NCBI GenBank assembly: GCA_026014725.1 | Contig: JAOZHV010000059.1 | Coordinates: 186,001 to 250,000, forward strand | DNA from: Candidatus Bathyarchaeota archaeon | GTDB lineage: Archaea; Thermoproteota; Bathyarchaeia; Bathyarchaeales; Bathycorpusculaceae | DNA length: 64,000 nt | Direction: 5' to 3' | Shown: in pieces, positions 1-10,300 of the stretch | How the letters are laid out: the number at the start of each line of letters is the position of its first letter | How positions within the stretch are numbered: position 1 is the stretch's first letter | Notes under the pieces: generated by a model | What the model was told of the DNA's origin: nothing | The model's input: the letters and a program-made list of their open reading frames with translations, nothing else | Database searches by the model: none | Made by a program: the position numbers and the translations under genes

Positions 1-950
1 ACCTACAACGCACAGCACGCAAAATGGGCAAAGCAGTCATCGCCGCAACCACACACAAAGACATCCAACGCGACTTCGCACCAAACGTACACATCCACAA
101 ACGCTACGGCAAAGAAGTCACCGTAACATACCACCCAAAAGCCACAGCAAAACAATGCACCCTAACAAAACAAATCAAAATCCAACCCGGCACAAAACAA
201 GACTACCAACAACTAAGCCAATTCCACTACCGCACCACACGGCTACCACCAACAAGAAAAATCTTCACCCTAAAACACAAAAACCAACTCTGCGGAGTAA
301 TCGTCTACAGCTACCCCACACCCACAAGCTTCGGCAGAAGCAAAGTCTGGAAAGGCAACATAAAACAACTCCAAACAGAAGTCAGCGCAATCAGCCGCGT
401 AATCATCCACCCAAAATACCGAAGCATCGGCTTAGGAGAAAAACTCGTACACGACACACTACCGCTCGCGGGAACACCGCATATCGAAACCGTAGCAGTT
501 ATGGCAAAATACAACCCGTTCTTCGAAAAAGCAGGCATGCAAAAAATCGCACAAAGCACACCCAACAAACACGTCACAAACGCGCTACAAGAACTAGAAA
601 AACTCGGCTTTGACACAGCACTCATGGCATCAACAAACTACAACCAACAAAAAATCCAGCAAACAGGCACACAACCAATCATCAACATCCTAACAAACCT
701 CTCCAAACACGACCCAACCATACGCAGAAAACTCGCACCCACAAAAAACATCTACCCAAAACACCAAGAATTCACACAAAAAATCCAAACCCAAACCACC
801 ACACAACTCGCAGAAACACTAAAAAAACTCAGCTTCACAAACCAAACAAAAACCTACCTACACTGGCAAAGTAGCGATGGACCACTGCGGTTCGACGCCC
901 AGAATCCACCTACGTCTCCAAACCCTACACTCATACCCGCACCCCCTTGA
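1..950 (+). CDS. ABC ATPase fused to GNAT acetyltransferase (COG2401-like), C-terminal part
   Basis: The 5' end lies outside the window: the frame is open through base 3, so the Met at 24 is not the start. The first visible residues (LQRTARKMGKAVIAATTH) resemble the end of an ABC ATPase, with the switch (H-loop) His in ATTH. A GNAT acetyltransferase domain follows, with acetyl-CoA loop RSIGLG about 140 residues on. This order matches ABC-type ATPases fused to a predicted acetyltransferase (COG2401), whose substrate is unknown. Codon use is strongly A/C-rich up to about base 865. The last 25 or so codons lie inside the SRP RNA gene on the other strand, so the tail is probably not conserved. 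The assignment rests on motifs only. Confidence 0.7.
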   Translation, partial: LQRTARKMGKAVIAATTHKDIQRDFAPNVHIHKRYGKEVTVTYHPKATAKQCTLTKQIKIQPGTKQDYQQLSQFHYRTTRLPPTRKIFTLKHKNQLCGVIVYSYPTPTSFGRSKVWKGNIKQLQTEVSAISRVIIHPKYRSIGLGEKLVHDTLPLAGTPHIETVAVMAKYNPFFEKAGMQKIAQSTPNKHVTNALQELEKLGFDTALMASTNYNQQKIQQTGTQPIINILTNLSKHDPTIRRKLAPTKNIYPKHQEFTQKIQTQTTTQLAETLKKLSFTNQTKTYLHWQSSDGPLRFDAQNPPTSPNPTLIPAPP

Positions 951-1190
951 GCGCATAACGTCCAAACTTAGGTTGCTCTCTCCCGAGCCTAGCCAGATTC
1001 GCCTGCCAAACGATGAAACAACTCCCCTACGGAAGCTACCCACCGACCGCCAGCCCCAAAGGACGGATACTCAACGCTTCGGAAATGAAGACCCAAGCGG
1101 CCACGAACGCCTCATCCGCAGATGTCAGCCCGTCATGTAGAGGATTTACGGAAGTAATGGACCCCTAACCCACCGCCTAAGATCCATCGC
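874..1190 (-). ncRNA. ffs: Archaeal SRP RNA (7S RNA)
   Basis: The RNA scaffold of the signal recognition particle, which targets membrane and secreted proteins. The ends pair: minus-strand GCGATGGATC (1190-1181) against GGTCCATCGC (883-874), with one wobble, as in SRP helix 1. The SRP54-binding helix 8 is at 994-971: GCTAGG-CTC-GGGA-GAG-AGCAAC, matching the family pattern GUCAGG-UCC-GGAA-GGA-AGCAGC including a GNRA tetraloop and the two internal loops. The length of about 317 nt is normal for archaeal SRP RNA. Exact ends are inferred from the terminal helix. Confidence 0.88.
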
Positions 1191-1213
1191 CGCACATAGA
1201 AGGCTCAATCAAA

Positions 1214-1222
1214 CTTTAAAAC
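1214..1222 (-). promoter_or_regulatory. TATA-like box of the SRP RNA gene
   Basis: On the minus strand the sequence reads GTTTTAAAG, centred about 27 bases upstream of the inferred first base of the SRP RNA at 1190. That is the normal archaeal TATA-to-start distance. It lies between the end of trpA and the RNA. Confidence 0.5.
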
Positions 1223-1256
1223 CTTCCCGAATAAACCGCCACCATTTCGGGGTGTT

Positions 1257-2060
1257 CTACAACTTTTCAGAAGCAACCTTTAAGGTTCGAGCAACTGCTT
1301 CCAACTCGCTTAGCATAGTTTTACTGTTTTTCTGAATAATTTTAATGAACGCACTCCCCACGATGGCTGCATCCGCACCTGCCGCAATCACAGTTTTCAC
1401 ATGCTCAGGCTTGGAGATGCCAAACCCAACCGCCAACGGAATCTTCCCCGCCGTAAAAGGCGCAACACGCTTAATCAGCTCAACCGTAGACTCCTCAACA
1501 GTTGTTTTAGCGCCCGTAACGCCGTAATGCGAAACCAAATACAGAAAGCCCGATGAAGCGTTAACAATCTTAGTTAAGCGCTCGTTGCTCGTGGACGGCG
1601 TAGCCAAAAAAATCGTATCCAACCCATGCGCTTTCGCGGTTTTCTTGTATTCATCGGCTTCTTCCACAGGCAAATCAGGCACAATAAACCCATCAACCCT
1701 ATGCTCCCTTGCAACACCCAAAAACTTGTCCAACCCAATCCGAAACACAGGATTATAATACGTCATCACAACCACAGGCGCATCATGCCCGCTCTTGATT
1801 TTTTTAGCAATTTCCAAAACCTTCATCGGCGTGGTTCCCGCATTTAGAGCACGCAAACTCGCAGCCTGAATCGTCGGCCCATCCGCAATCGGGTCAGAAA
1901 ACGGCAACCCCAACTCCAAAATATCCACTCCCCCACGAAGGAGCGCATCAGCGATCCGCGGCGTTTGCTGTGGCGTTGGGTCACCAGCAGTAATGTAGCC
2001 AATAAGCAAACCGTTCCCGCGATTTTTCGCTTTGTGGAATGCTTTTGCTATCGCATTCAT
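1257..2060 (-). CDS. trpA: Tryptophan synthase alpha chain
   Basis: Cleaves indole-3-glycerol phosphate to indole and glyceraldehyde 3-phosphate; indole passes to TrpB. The 267 residues form a TIM barrel of normal length. Motif [10 protein letters not shown] carries the catalytic Glu and ADGP the catalytic Asp; phosphate-binding glycines are near the C-terminus (GFGIS, VGSAF). The start ATG overlaps the trpB stop by 4 bases, so it is translationally coupled as the last gene of the operon. Confidence 0.97.
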   Translation of the reverse strand: MNAIAKAFHKAKNRGNGLLIGYITAGDPTPQQTPRIADALLRGGVDILELGLPFSDPIADGPTIQAASLRALNAGTTPMKVLEIAKKIKSGHDAPVVVMTYYNPVFRIGLDKFLGVAREHRVDGFIVPDLPVEEADEYKKTAKAHGLDTIFLATPSTSNERLTKIVNASSGFLYLVSHYGVTGAKTTVEESTVELIKRVAPFTAGKIPLAVGFGISKPEHVKTVIAAGADAAIVGSAFIKIIQKNSKTMLSELEAVARTLKVASEKL

Positions 2061-3253
2061 ATTTTTTCACCCATAAAATCAGCGATTGTTTCCACGTCCT
2101 TGTCTCCGCGCCCAGACAGGGTAATAACAATCGATTGGCTCTTTTTCATTTTTGGCGCAAGCTTCATCGCGTACGCTACGGCATGTGCAGATTCCAACGC
2201 AGGCAAAATCCCCTCTGACCTGCAAAGAGCCAAAAAAGCCTCCACAGCTTCCTTATCAGTCACAGAAGAATACTGCGCGCGCTTGGAAATTTTCAGAAAA
2301 GAATGCTCTGGACCAACGCCTGGGTAGTCTAAGCCTGCAGAAACGCTGCTGGTAGGCTGAATCTGCCCGTTGCTGTCTTGCAGCACGTAAGTTAACATGC
2401 CATGAAAGACGCCTTCTGAACCTGCACCAAGCGACGCAGCATGTTTGCCTGTTTCTAAGCCTTCACCCGCAGCTTCCACCCCGTAGAGCGCCACCTCCTC
2501 GTCATCCTCAAACTGGTAGAACGTGCCCATTGCGTTGCTTCCGCCGCCCACACAAGCCACCAATGCATCAGGCAACCTTCCTTCTTTCTGCTTAAACTGT
2601 TGCTTGAGTTCCTTGCCGATTACGCTCTGGAAATCACGAACAATCATCGGGTAAGGATGAGGCCCAACCACTGAACCAATCAAGTAATAAGTGCATTCAA
2701 GGTTGGTTACCCAGTCGCGGAATGCCTCGTTAATCGAGTCCTTGAGCGTTTTGGAGCCCGTTTCCACAGGATGCACCTGCGCGTTCAGCAACTTCATGCG
2801 GAAAACGTTAAGCCGCTGGCGCTCGCAGTCTTCGGTGCCCATGTAAACTTCAGCCTTCAACCCCAAAACAGCACATGCAATCGCTGTTGCCACTCCATGC
2901 TGCCCAGCACCAGTCTCGGCGATGACGCGAGTTTTGCCCATGCGCTTGGCAAGAAGCGCTTGCCCGATGGTGTTGTTGATTTTGTGTGCTCCGCCGTGCG
3001 CGAGGTCTTCACGTTTAAGGTAGATTTTTGCTCCGCCAAGTTGGCGTGTGAGGTTTTCTGCAAAGTACAGTGGTGTTGGTCTGCCCACGTATTCTGAGAG
3101 GTAGTAGTCTAGTTGTTTTTGGAATTCTGGGTCTTTTTTGGCGTTTATGTATGCTTCTTCAAGCTCGTTGATTGCTTCCATGAGGATTTCGGGGACGAAC
3201 CTGCCGCCGTATTTGCCGTATTTTCCATCTACGGGGTAATTGCTTAGTTTCAT
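2057..3253 (-). CDS. trpB: Tryptophan synthase beta chain (TrpB1 type)
   Basis: PLP enzyme that joins indole and serine to make tryptophan. The 398 residues include HKINN with the PLP lysine, the phosphate-binding GGGSNAMG, and GVGPEHSFL near the C-terminus, all typical of canonical TrpB1, which pairs with TrpA, rather than the longer TrpB2. It overlaps trpC by 4 bases and trpA by 4 bases. Confidence 0.98.
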   Translation of the reverse strand: MKLSNYPVDGKYGKYGGRFVPEILMEAINELEEAYINAKKDPEFQKQLDYYLSEYVGRPTPLYFAENLTRQLGGAKIYLKREDLAHGGAHKINNTIGQALLAKRMGKTRVIAETGAGQHGVATAIACAVLGLKAEVYMGTEDCERQRLNVFRMKLLNAQVHPVETGSKTLKDSINEAFRDWVTNLECTYYLIGSVVGPHPYPMIVRDFQSVIGKELKQQFKQKEGRLPDALVACVGGGSNAMGTFYQFEDDEEVALYGVEAAGEGLETGKHAASLGAGSEGVFHGMLTYVLQDSNGQIQPTSSVSAGLDYPGVGPEHSFLKISKRAQYSSVTDKEAVEAFLALCRSEGILPALESAHAVAYAMKLAPKMKKSQSIVITLSGRGDKDVETIADFMGEKI

Positions 3254-4026
3254 GCGTTCACGAACTCCGCAACTTTTTCCTCAATATTTTTTGTTAGCAT
3301 GATGCTTGAGCCGATAAGGAAAGCTGAAGCGCCATACTCGCCCAAAAACTTCAAATCCGAAGGCTTTTCGATGCCGCTTTCACTTACAACCGTTAAGCCC
3401 CTAACACTATTTTTCTCAAGGATTTTTTTAGTTACGTTCAAATCAGTTTTAAGGGTTGCAAGGTCACGATTGTTTATTCCAATCATGTCAGCATTGGTCG
3501 TTATTGCAGTGCTGAATTCGTTTTCTGTGTGAACTTCGAGCAAAACCTCAAGACCATGACTGTGAGCCAGTCTAATCATTTCTTCTAGGCTGGTTTCGCC
3601 GTAGCCTCGGTCAAAAAGCGCTTGGATTAGTAAGATGGCGTTTGCTCCAATCTGCTCGGCAGTCTCTATCTGCATGGGGCTTAGGATGATGTCTTTCATA
3701 AGAATGGGCAGCTTCACCGCTAGTCGCGCATCTATAAGCGCAGTTAATGAGCCGTTGAAGTGTTTAGGCTCCGTTAACACAGAAATACCAGTTGCTCCAC
3801 CTCTCGCCATCGCCAAAGCCACCTCACCTACATCAACGCTCTTTCGGATTACCCCCAGCGAGGGGGAAGCAGTCTTAATCTCGGTGATAACTGGGTTCTT
3901 TTTGCATGCAAGGATGGCTTTCTTTAAGCTCACATAAAAATCGTACACTGGTGTAAAGATTTGATAGTAACCACTACGAATGGTTTCTTTTGCGTCAACT
4001 GCAAGTTTATCAAGGAAGTCACTCAT
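3250..4026 (-). CDS. trpC: Indole-3-glycerol phosphate synthase
   Basis: Closes the indole ring from carboxyphenylaminodeoxyribulose phosphate. A TIM barrel of 258 residues with the usual motifs in order: EIKTASPS (catalytic Lys), [25 protein letters not shown] and IGSSIM. It is a stand-alone TrpC with no fused TrpF domain. It overlaps trpD by 8 bases and trpB by 4. No trpF gene follows, although that enzyme supplies its substrate. Confidence 0.96.
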   Translation of the reverse strand: MSDFLDKLAVDAKETIRSGYYQIFTPVYDFYVSLKKAILACKKNPVITEIKTASPSLGVIRKSVDVGEVALAMARGGATGISVLTEPKHFNGSLTALIDARLAVKLPILMKDIILSPMQIETAEQIGANAILLIQALFDRGYGETSLEEMIRLAHSHGLEVLLEVHTENEFSTAITTNADMIGINNRDLATLKTDLNVTKKILEKNSVRGLTVVSESGIEKPSDLKFLGEYGASAFLIGSSIMLTKNIEEKVAEFVNA

Positions 4027-5077
4027 ATTTGGCTTCTAACTCCTCAAGCTTCTGCAGGTTTCCGTCACTCGCTTTCACCAAAGCTTTGAGTTTCGCGAGT
4101 GCTAGTCCGCTTTCGATTGATTCTTTGGCGCACTCCATGGCTTCCAAGTAATTATGTGCTTTTCCGCCTATAATAATTCCTGCGGCGCTGTTAACAAGTA
4201 CAATCTCGGCTTTAGCCTCGTTAGTTATATTGCCGCACAGGATTCTAAAGAGTGTCTCAGCGCTCTCATCAGAAGCTGATAACTGCAAATCGGTTGCTGT
4301 TGCTTTTCTTATGCCGAAATCGCGTGGATGGGTTTCTTTTTTGATTATGTTCCCGTCTTTTACGTGTACAATCAGGGTTTTGCCAACCGTTGAAATCTCA
4401 TCTAACCCATCAAACCCATGAACAATCATAGCCTCTTCACAGCCCAGTTTAGCTAGAGCACAAGCCATAGAAACTGCCATTTTTGGGTCGTAAACGCCCA
4501 ACAGTTGAGTGTTGGCACAGGCGGGATTTGTTAATGGTCCAAGCATGTTGAATACTGTGCGGATGCCGATTTCTCGTCTGGCTTCGGCAACGTATTTCAT
4601 GGCTGGGTGGAAAGCTGGCGCGAACATGAAGCCGACACCAACCCGTTCGATTATACGTTCTACCGCTTTTGGTTCTAAGTTGAGGTTTAGCCCCAACTTT
4701 TCTAGTACGTCTGCGCTACCGCTTTTGCTTGTGACTGCCCTGTTGCCGTGTTTAGCTACTGATATTCCAGCGCCAGCGATGACGAAGGCTGCGGCTGTGC
4801 TTACGTTGAAGGTTTTTAGTTTGTCGCCTCCTGTTCCGCATGTGTCAACTAGTCGTCCTTGTACGTGGGGCTGGATTTGCTGGCAGTTTTTTCTCATGAC
4901 AGAGGCAAAAGCGATTAGTTCTTCTGGTGTTTCGCCTTTCATTCGCAGAGCCGTTAGGAAAGCGGCAGTTTGGGCATTTGTTGCTTTTCCTGTCATGATT
5001 TCGTTCATGATTTGGGCTGATTCTTCGTAAGTTAGGTTGTTGCCTTCGATTATTTTTTGTATGCCTTCGCGTATCAT
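4019..5077 (-). CDS. trpD: Anthranilate phosphoribosyltransferase
   Basis: Transfers phosphoribose from PRPP to anthranilate. The PRPP-binding glycine motif GTGGDKLKTFNVST and KHGNRAVTSKSGSADVLE are both present. The frame is open to 5131, but the start is taken at the ATG at 5077 (MIREGIQ...), which overlaps the trpG stop as ATGA, the coupling seen throughout this operon. Length from that start is about 352 residues, normal for the family. Confidence 0.95.
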   Translation of the reverse strand: MIREGIQKIIEGNNLTYEESAQIMNEIMTGKATNAQTAAFLTALRMKGETPEELIAFASVMRKNCQQIQPHVQGRLVDTCGTGGDKLKTFNVSTAAAFVIAGAGISVAKHGNRAVTSKSGSADVLEKLGLNLNLEPKAVERIIERVGVGFMFAPAFHPAMKYVAEARREIGIRTVFNMLGPLTNPACANTQLLGVYDPKMAVSMACALAKLGCEEAMIVHGFDGLDEISTVGKTLIVHVKDGNIIKKETHPRDFGIRKATATDLQLSASDESAETLFRILCGNITNEAKAEIVLVNSAAGIIIGGKAHNYLEAMECAKESIESGLALAKLKALVKASDGNLQKLEELEAKYE

Positions 5078-5664
5078 CTGCCGTCTTTGCCCTCCAAGAA
5101 GTTTTTGATTATCAGTTTGCCGTCTTCGCAAAGGATTGATTCTGGGTGGAATTGTACACCGTAAATTGGATACTTCACGTGCCGTATACCCATGATTTCT
5201 CCATCATCTATGGCTTCAGCTGTAATCTGTAGGTTTGGCGGAATGGAATCTCGCTTGCCCGCTAGCGAGTGGTATCTCGTTGCAGAGAAGGGATTGCGGA
5301 CACCTTTGAAGATGCCTTTTTGGTCATGTTTTATGATGCATGTTTTTCCATGCATGAGCTTTTTTGCATGAGTGATTTTTCCGCCGAAAGCGTGGATTAT
5401 GCCTTGGTGACCTAGACAGACGCCTAATGTCGGTATGCTTGGGCTTAGGGTTTGCAGTATCGCGGTGCAGACGCCGAAGTATTTTTCGTCTTCTGGTGTG
5501 CCTGGACCTGGCGAAATCACGATTCTGTCGGGTTTAAGTTTGATTAATTCTTGCAGGTTGACTTGGTCGTTTCTGTAAACGATTGTTTCTGCGCCAAGTT
5601 CGCCTATGTACTGTACGAGGTTGTAGACGAATGAGTCGTAGTTGTCGATTATTAGTACCTTCAT
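5074..5664 (-). CDS. trpG: Anthranilate synthase glutaminase subunit
   Basis: Class I glutamine amidotransferase (196 residues) that feeds ammonia to TrpE. The nucleophile Cys sits in GVCLGHQG, the oxyanion loop is SPGPGTPED, and the His-Glu pair is in QFHPES. The same family includes the folate PabA, but the position directly after trpE with an ATGA overlap supports TrpG. Confidence 0.95.
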   Translation of the reverse strand: MKVLIIDNYDSFVYNLVQYIGELGAETIVYRNDQVNLQELIKLKPDRIVISPGPGTPEDEKYFGVCTAILQTLSPSIPTLGVCLGHQGIIHAFGGKITHAKKLMHGKTCIIKHDQKGIFKGVRNPFSATRYHSLAGKRDSIPPNLQITAEAIDDGEIMGIRHVKYPIYGVQFHPESILCEDGKLIIKNFLEGKDGR

Positions 5665-7092
5665 GTTTTTGTGTCTCCTGCGGCGTGTTCAAGCGCTTTC
5701 ATTAGTGCCTTTGCTTTGTGGTCGGTTTCAAACCACTCTTTTTCAGGTATTGAATCAGCTACTATGCCTGCGCCAACTTGAATGTAAGCTTGGTTGCCTT
5801 CTGAGAATAGCGTGCGTATGGTTATGGCAAAATCAGAGTTGCCGTTGCATGAGAAGTAGCCGACTGCTCCAGCGTAAGGTCCACGGCGTGTTGGCTCAAG
5901 TTCTTCTATGATTTCCATTGCGCGAACTTTGGGTGCACCTGAAACAGTGCCAGCTGGGAACACCGCTTTTAGGGCGTCGAAGCTTTCTAACTCGTCTTTT
6001 AAGTCGCCGATAACTTGGGAAACGATGTGTTGGACGTGGCTGAACTGGTGGACTTGCATGAAATCGGGAACGTTTACGGTTCCGTATTTGCTGATTCTGC
6101 CCAAATCGTTTCTTGCTAAATCAACCAGCATAACGTGTTCTGCACGTTCTTTTTGGTCTTTTAGCAGTTCTCTGCCAAGACGCAGGTTTTCTTGCGGGTT
6201 TGTCGTGACGGGCGTTGTGCCAGCGATTGGGAAAGTTACGACTTTTCGGTTGTCAACACGAACCAGCATTTCTGGGCTGGCACCGACGATTTGGCGTTTG
6301 TCGGATTTGTAGAAGAACATGTAGGGTGAGGGGTTAATCTGGCGCAGACTTTTGTAGAATGTCAGAAGGCTGCCTGTATATTTGAATTGGAAGCGTTTTG
6401 ATAGGACAACTTGGAATATGTCGCCTGCAGTGATGTATTGTTTGGCTTTTTTTACTGCTTTCTGGAAAGCCTGTTTTGTTGTGTTGACTTCGGGTTTGGT
6501 GTAGGTGAACGGTTCTTCTTCTACCGCTGGCTCTTTGAGTAAATCTTGAATTTCTTTGAGCCTGTTTTCACTTCTAAAATAGTAGTAAGCTTGATTTTGT
6601 GCGTGGTCAAAAACAAAACCATCCTCAAAAATGCCCATTTCCACATCAGGAAACTTTAGATCGTCTGGTTTTTGGCTGGGCAATTTTTCGATGTATCTGA
6701 TGGCGTCATAGGATATGTATCCTAATGCTCCACCGACAAAACGGAAGTCAACCATGTGGTTTGTGTAGGGTTGCAGGTGCTCTTGGATTAGTTTGAAAGG
6801 GTCATGGGTTTGTTGGGTGGTTGTTTGGTTTGTTTTGGTGTTGGTTATGGTGACTGTGCCGTTTTTGGCTGATATGATTATTTTTGAGTCGAACCCTAAA
6901 AATGAGTAACGGGCTAGTTTTTGTGGTCCTTCGATGGATTCGAGGAGGTATGCGGTTTTGTATTTTTGGTGGAGTTTTGAGAATATTTCTAGGGGTTGGT
7001 TTGTGTAGTTGAATTTAACATAGTTTATTGGATTGATTGTGAGTTGTGTTTGTGTTGGCGTTTTGCCAAAGATGATACCCCATTTTAATCAT
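5661..7092 (-). CDS. trpE: Anthranilate synthase subunit I (start region frameshifted)
   Basis: Converts chorismate to anthranilate. C-terminal chorismate-binding motifs are intact: GASPEMLVR, AGTTPVT, DLARNDLGRIS, GTVSGAPK, and GAGIVADSIPEKE. The uninterrupted frame starts only at 6755 (364 residues), but the same frame continues upstream with a normal TrpE N-terminus, including LLESIEG...ARYSFLG, the tryptophan feedback site. It contains no ATG, GTG or TTG. Removing one C from CCCC at 7078-7081 joins it to ATG at 7083 or 7092, giving MGIIFGKTPT... and about 473 residues, normal for TrpE. The gene is therefore either a consensus error or a start-region mutation. Confidence 0.92.
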
Positions 7093-7125
7093 GCTCCAAA
7101 TTAGTTCACAACAATACAGCAATGA

Positions 7126-7135
7126 CTTATTTAAG
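7126..7135 (-). promoter_or_regulatory. TATA box of the trp operon
   Basis: Minus-strand CTTAAATAAG, a good archaeal box A, centred about 40 bases upstream of the trpE ATG. Transcription would begin near 7103-7106, giving a very short leader. All six trp genes overlap, so this is probably their only promoter. Confidence 0.7.
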
Positions 7136-7142
7136 GCTTACT

Positions 7143-7158
7143 TGTACAAAAATGTACA
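7143..7158 (-). promoter_or_regulatory. Two TRP boxes (TGTACA-AAAA-TGTACA), TrpY-type operator
   Basis: Two copies of the hexamer TGTACA, at 7143-7148 and 7153-7158, separated by AAAA. They end 7 bases upstream of the trp TATA box, next to the BRE. TGTACA is the TRP box bound by the tryptophan-responsive repressor TrpY of Methanothermobacter, where binding blocks transcription of trpEGCFBAD. The inference is TrpY-like repression here by competition with TFB/TBP. No TrpY gene is in the window. Confidence 0.72.
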
Positions 7159-7301
7159 TTAAATCTGATTTGAACCTGAACCCGACCACAATCAGCAGTT
7201 TTGAAAATATTCAGGTTCAAACCACAAGGTCATCCTCAGAAGGGTACTCAGGCTCGGGTCGGTGCCTGCATAGTGAACTGGTAAAAACATTTGCGACGTG
7301 T

Positions 7302-10300
7302 TTACTTCTTTCTTCGTAGAATGGTAAGGAGTGCCATGACAACGATAACTACGACCACACCCCCAATAATGTAGAAGGCGTACTCATGTGATCCATTCCC
7401 TGCAGAAGATGTAGTTCCGATTGTGGAAGTAGGCGTAGTCATGCCTGTGGTGGGCGAGTTTATAGGGGCGGTTGGAGTTGGGGTTGGGTTTGCAGTTGAG
7501 GGCGCGGTCGGTGTAGGTGAAAGGGTTGGAGCTAATGTGGAGGTTGGTGTTGGCGATGGCGGGGGAGTGAGAGTAGTGGCTGTCCAAACAGTAGTCACGA
7601 CCTTAGGAGCGTCCATTAGGACGTTTACAGAAGTGGACGATGAATTCACAGCCCCAGTCCATCCTTTGAATACCATCATGAGTGTGGAGTTAACGACGAC
7701 AACCGTTTCCTTGATAGAGATTGACGCGTTTGACCCTTGGTTATACCAGTCTGAGCCAGAGGCTGTGCCGAACTGAGAAACAACCATCAAATAGTATTGT
7801 CTAGTCCAACTTTCGGTCAGATTAAGTGGTGCGTTAACTCGTATAGTCATAGATGCAGTGTCACCCCCCGCACCCGTCCAGCCAGCAAATACATCGCGGG
7901 TGTTATTATCGATCTGCATAATTGACTGGAAAAGAGTAACGGTTGATCCCTCGTCATACCAGCCGCTACGACTGGTATTGTCATAGGTTGACAATATGGA
8001 GACAAAGAACTGAGTTCGGTATGTAGCCTGAAGCGTTCGGTTCTGATATAACCTCATGGACTGTGAGGATTGATTTCCCCCATTGAAGGATTCGAACTTC
8101 AGCCTGATGTTGGAAGAGATTTGAACGTATTGTGGGAGGGTGATATTGTAGTTCGAAAAGTAGCTCAACTTTGCCAAGAGATTTCCATGAACATCTGTGT
8201 TGAACTGGTTGCCGTTGATGCTTAAGGGAACGTTTGGAACGTTGGTTTTTAACGTGAGCCAGACGTCTACAAATCCTCCATTTGGCTTGACTAAAGGATA
8301 GTAATCAATGCCGTTTGGGTTTATGGAGTATGGTATGCCTCCGACGCCATCTCCCATCTCAGTTCCCATGTAATCACTCCAATAATTCCCCCTTCCAGCC
8401 CAGTTCCACTGGTTAGCTTGGCCTCCGTCGTATCCATTAATAAAGTTGTTGAAACTGTTCAAAGTAATGACATTACCATTTCCAGAGACAGATATTCCGA
8501 AAGTGCTCTGTGAAACATTATTTGCTCTGACCCAGTTATAGCTAGCTACACCAAAGATCTGAATGCCAGTCGAGTCGGAACCTGAAACCATGTTGGCTTG
8601 AATGAAGTTATGTTCAGAGTCCTTGACAGCTATGCCCCAATAGTTTTGCGACATCATGTTTCCGTCAATACCTGTACCAACATAATTTCCTGTGATGGAG
8701 TTGTAGTTAGCGAAACCCGTTATGGTCACACCTACGCTACCTCCAACAATCAAGTTCCCCTCGCCCGAAGCAATGCCACCGATAAAGTTGTGATAGGATC
8801 CAAAATCCAACCTGATGCCCTTCTGCGAGCTTTGCAAGACCTTAGTCCCAGTGATGTCACTTCCAATATAATTCCCTATTACGATATTACCAGTTGCTAT
8901 AGGCCATTGTACGAAGCTAATACCGTCGTTAGTGTTTCCACTTATCACATTTCTATCAGAAGGAGAGACCCCTCCAATTAAGTTAAATGATTCAAAAACC
9001 ACAATGCCATCGTAGTTACCCAACACTTTGGTGCCAGTCACATCCGTGCCAATAAGATTGCCTGCCACAACATTCCCTTCTGCACCAGCGTCGCCAATCG
9101 TAATTCCTGCCGAGTTTCCGCTGATTACATTGTTGCGAATTGCGTTACGTGGTCCGCCCTCTATGGTGATGCCAGTACCACGGTTTCCCAAAACTGCCTC
9201 ACCTGCCGCGTCTGTACCAATATAGTTTCCTACCACTTTGTTATCGTGACCCCATAGGATGCTTATGCCCGCTCGAACATTACCAGCTATTACATTCTTG
9301 TATCCCGGCGACATACCTCCTATCGTGGTATGCGAGGCTTTATCAAGCCAAATACCAATACCCTGAACACCTAGCGTGCGCTCCCCAGTAAAATCTGTCC
9401 CTATGTAGTTGCCGAGGATCCTGTTGAAGTCAGAGACGCCCCTAATGTTATTGAAAGGGATATCTGTAGACAGCGCCTGAATATTTTCAACAATACTAAT
9501 GCCAGCAATCACGTTGCCACTGATGACGTTGCCCTCGCCAATTGTATGATTACCGCCTATGACGTTGTAAGAGCCGTTAGCAATACCTATTCCAACCGAC
9601 GGGAAATCTACAACCTGTAATCCCATTATGACATTATGGTCAGAAGTGATTACCAATCCGTTGCTCCTCGAAGGCATGTCTGTTCCGTTGAGAATCACTC
9701 CTGCCCCGACTGCGCTGATCATGATGCTTCCTTGGCTGATTAGGGGAAAGGCAGTCTTAGGCATTATCGTAGCTGGATTTGTCGGCTGGAATACGGCAGG
9801 ATCAAAAACAATCTTGTCTCCGGTTTGAGCATGTTCAAGGGCCCACCTGAGTGTAACAGGGCTACTGCTGTCAGCTGTGCTGTTTACAATCCATGTCGTG
9901 CGACCGCCAGTCGCAATAGTCTGTGAAGATGCGGCGATGCCACCTGCCAAGATTCCTGTCTGTGACTCCACTATTGTCAGTGGCTCTTCTGCGAAACTCT
10001 GGAGTGCAGCAACATTGTAGTTTGCATTGAATTGCCCACTTGAGAAGCCGGTGGCAGCATGGTTTGGAGCGCCAACAACGAACAAGCCTTCCTCACCGCA
10101 TCCAACGTAAACAGTGCCGGATTCAACTGCCACGCCTAAAGCTCGACCGTGCAACGCAATGGACTCCGTAAGAACTGGGTTGGCGGGGTCTGTGATGTCT
10201 ATGATCTGGAGACCTTGGCCTCCTGCAGCTATATACAGACTAGTTCCGTAGATTGCTACACCACATCCCTCACCAGGGATCTGCAACCTAGACACCTCTT

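Noticed and set aside
877-1140. 87-codon frame
   Set aside because: It lies fully inside the SRP RNA gene on the opposite strand.
7122-7319. 65-codon rightward frame
   Set aside because: It covers the trp promoter and the end of the surface-protein gene; no coding pattern.
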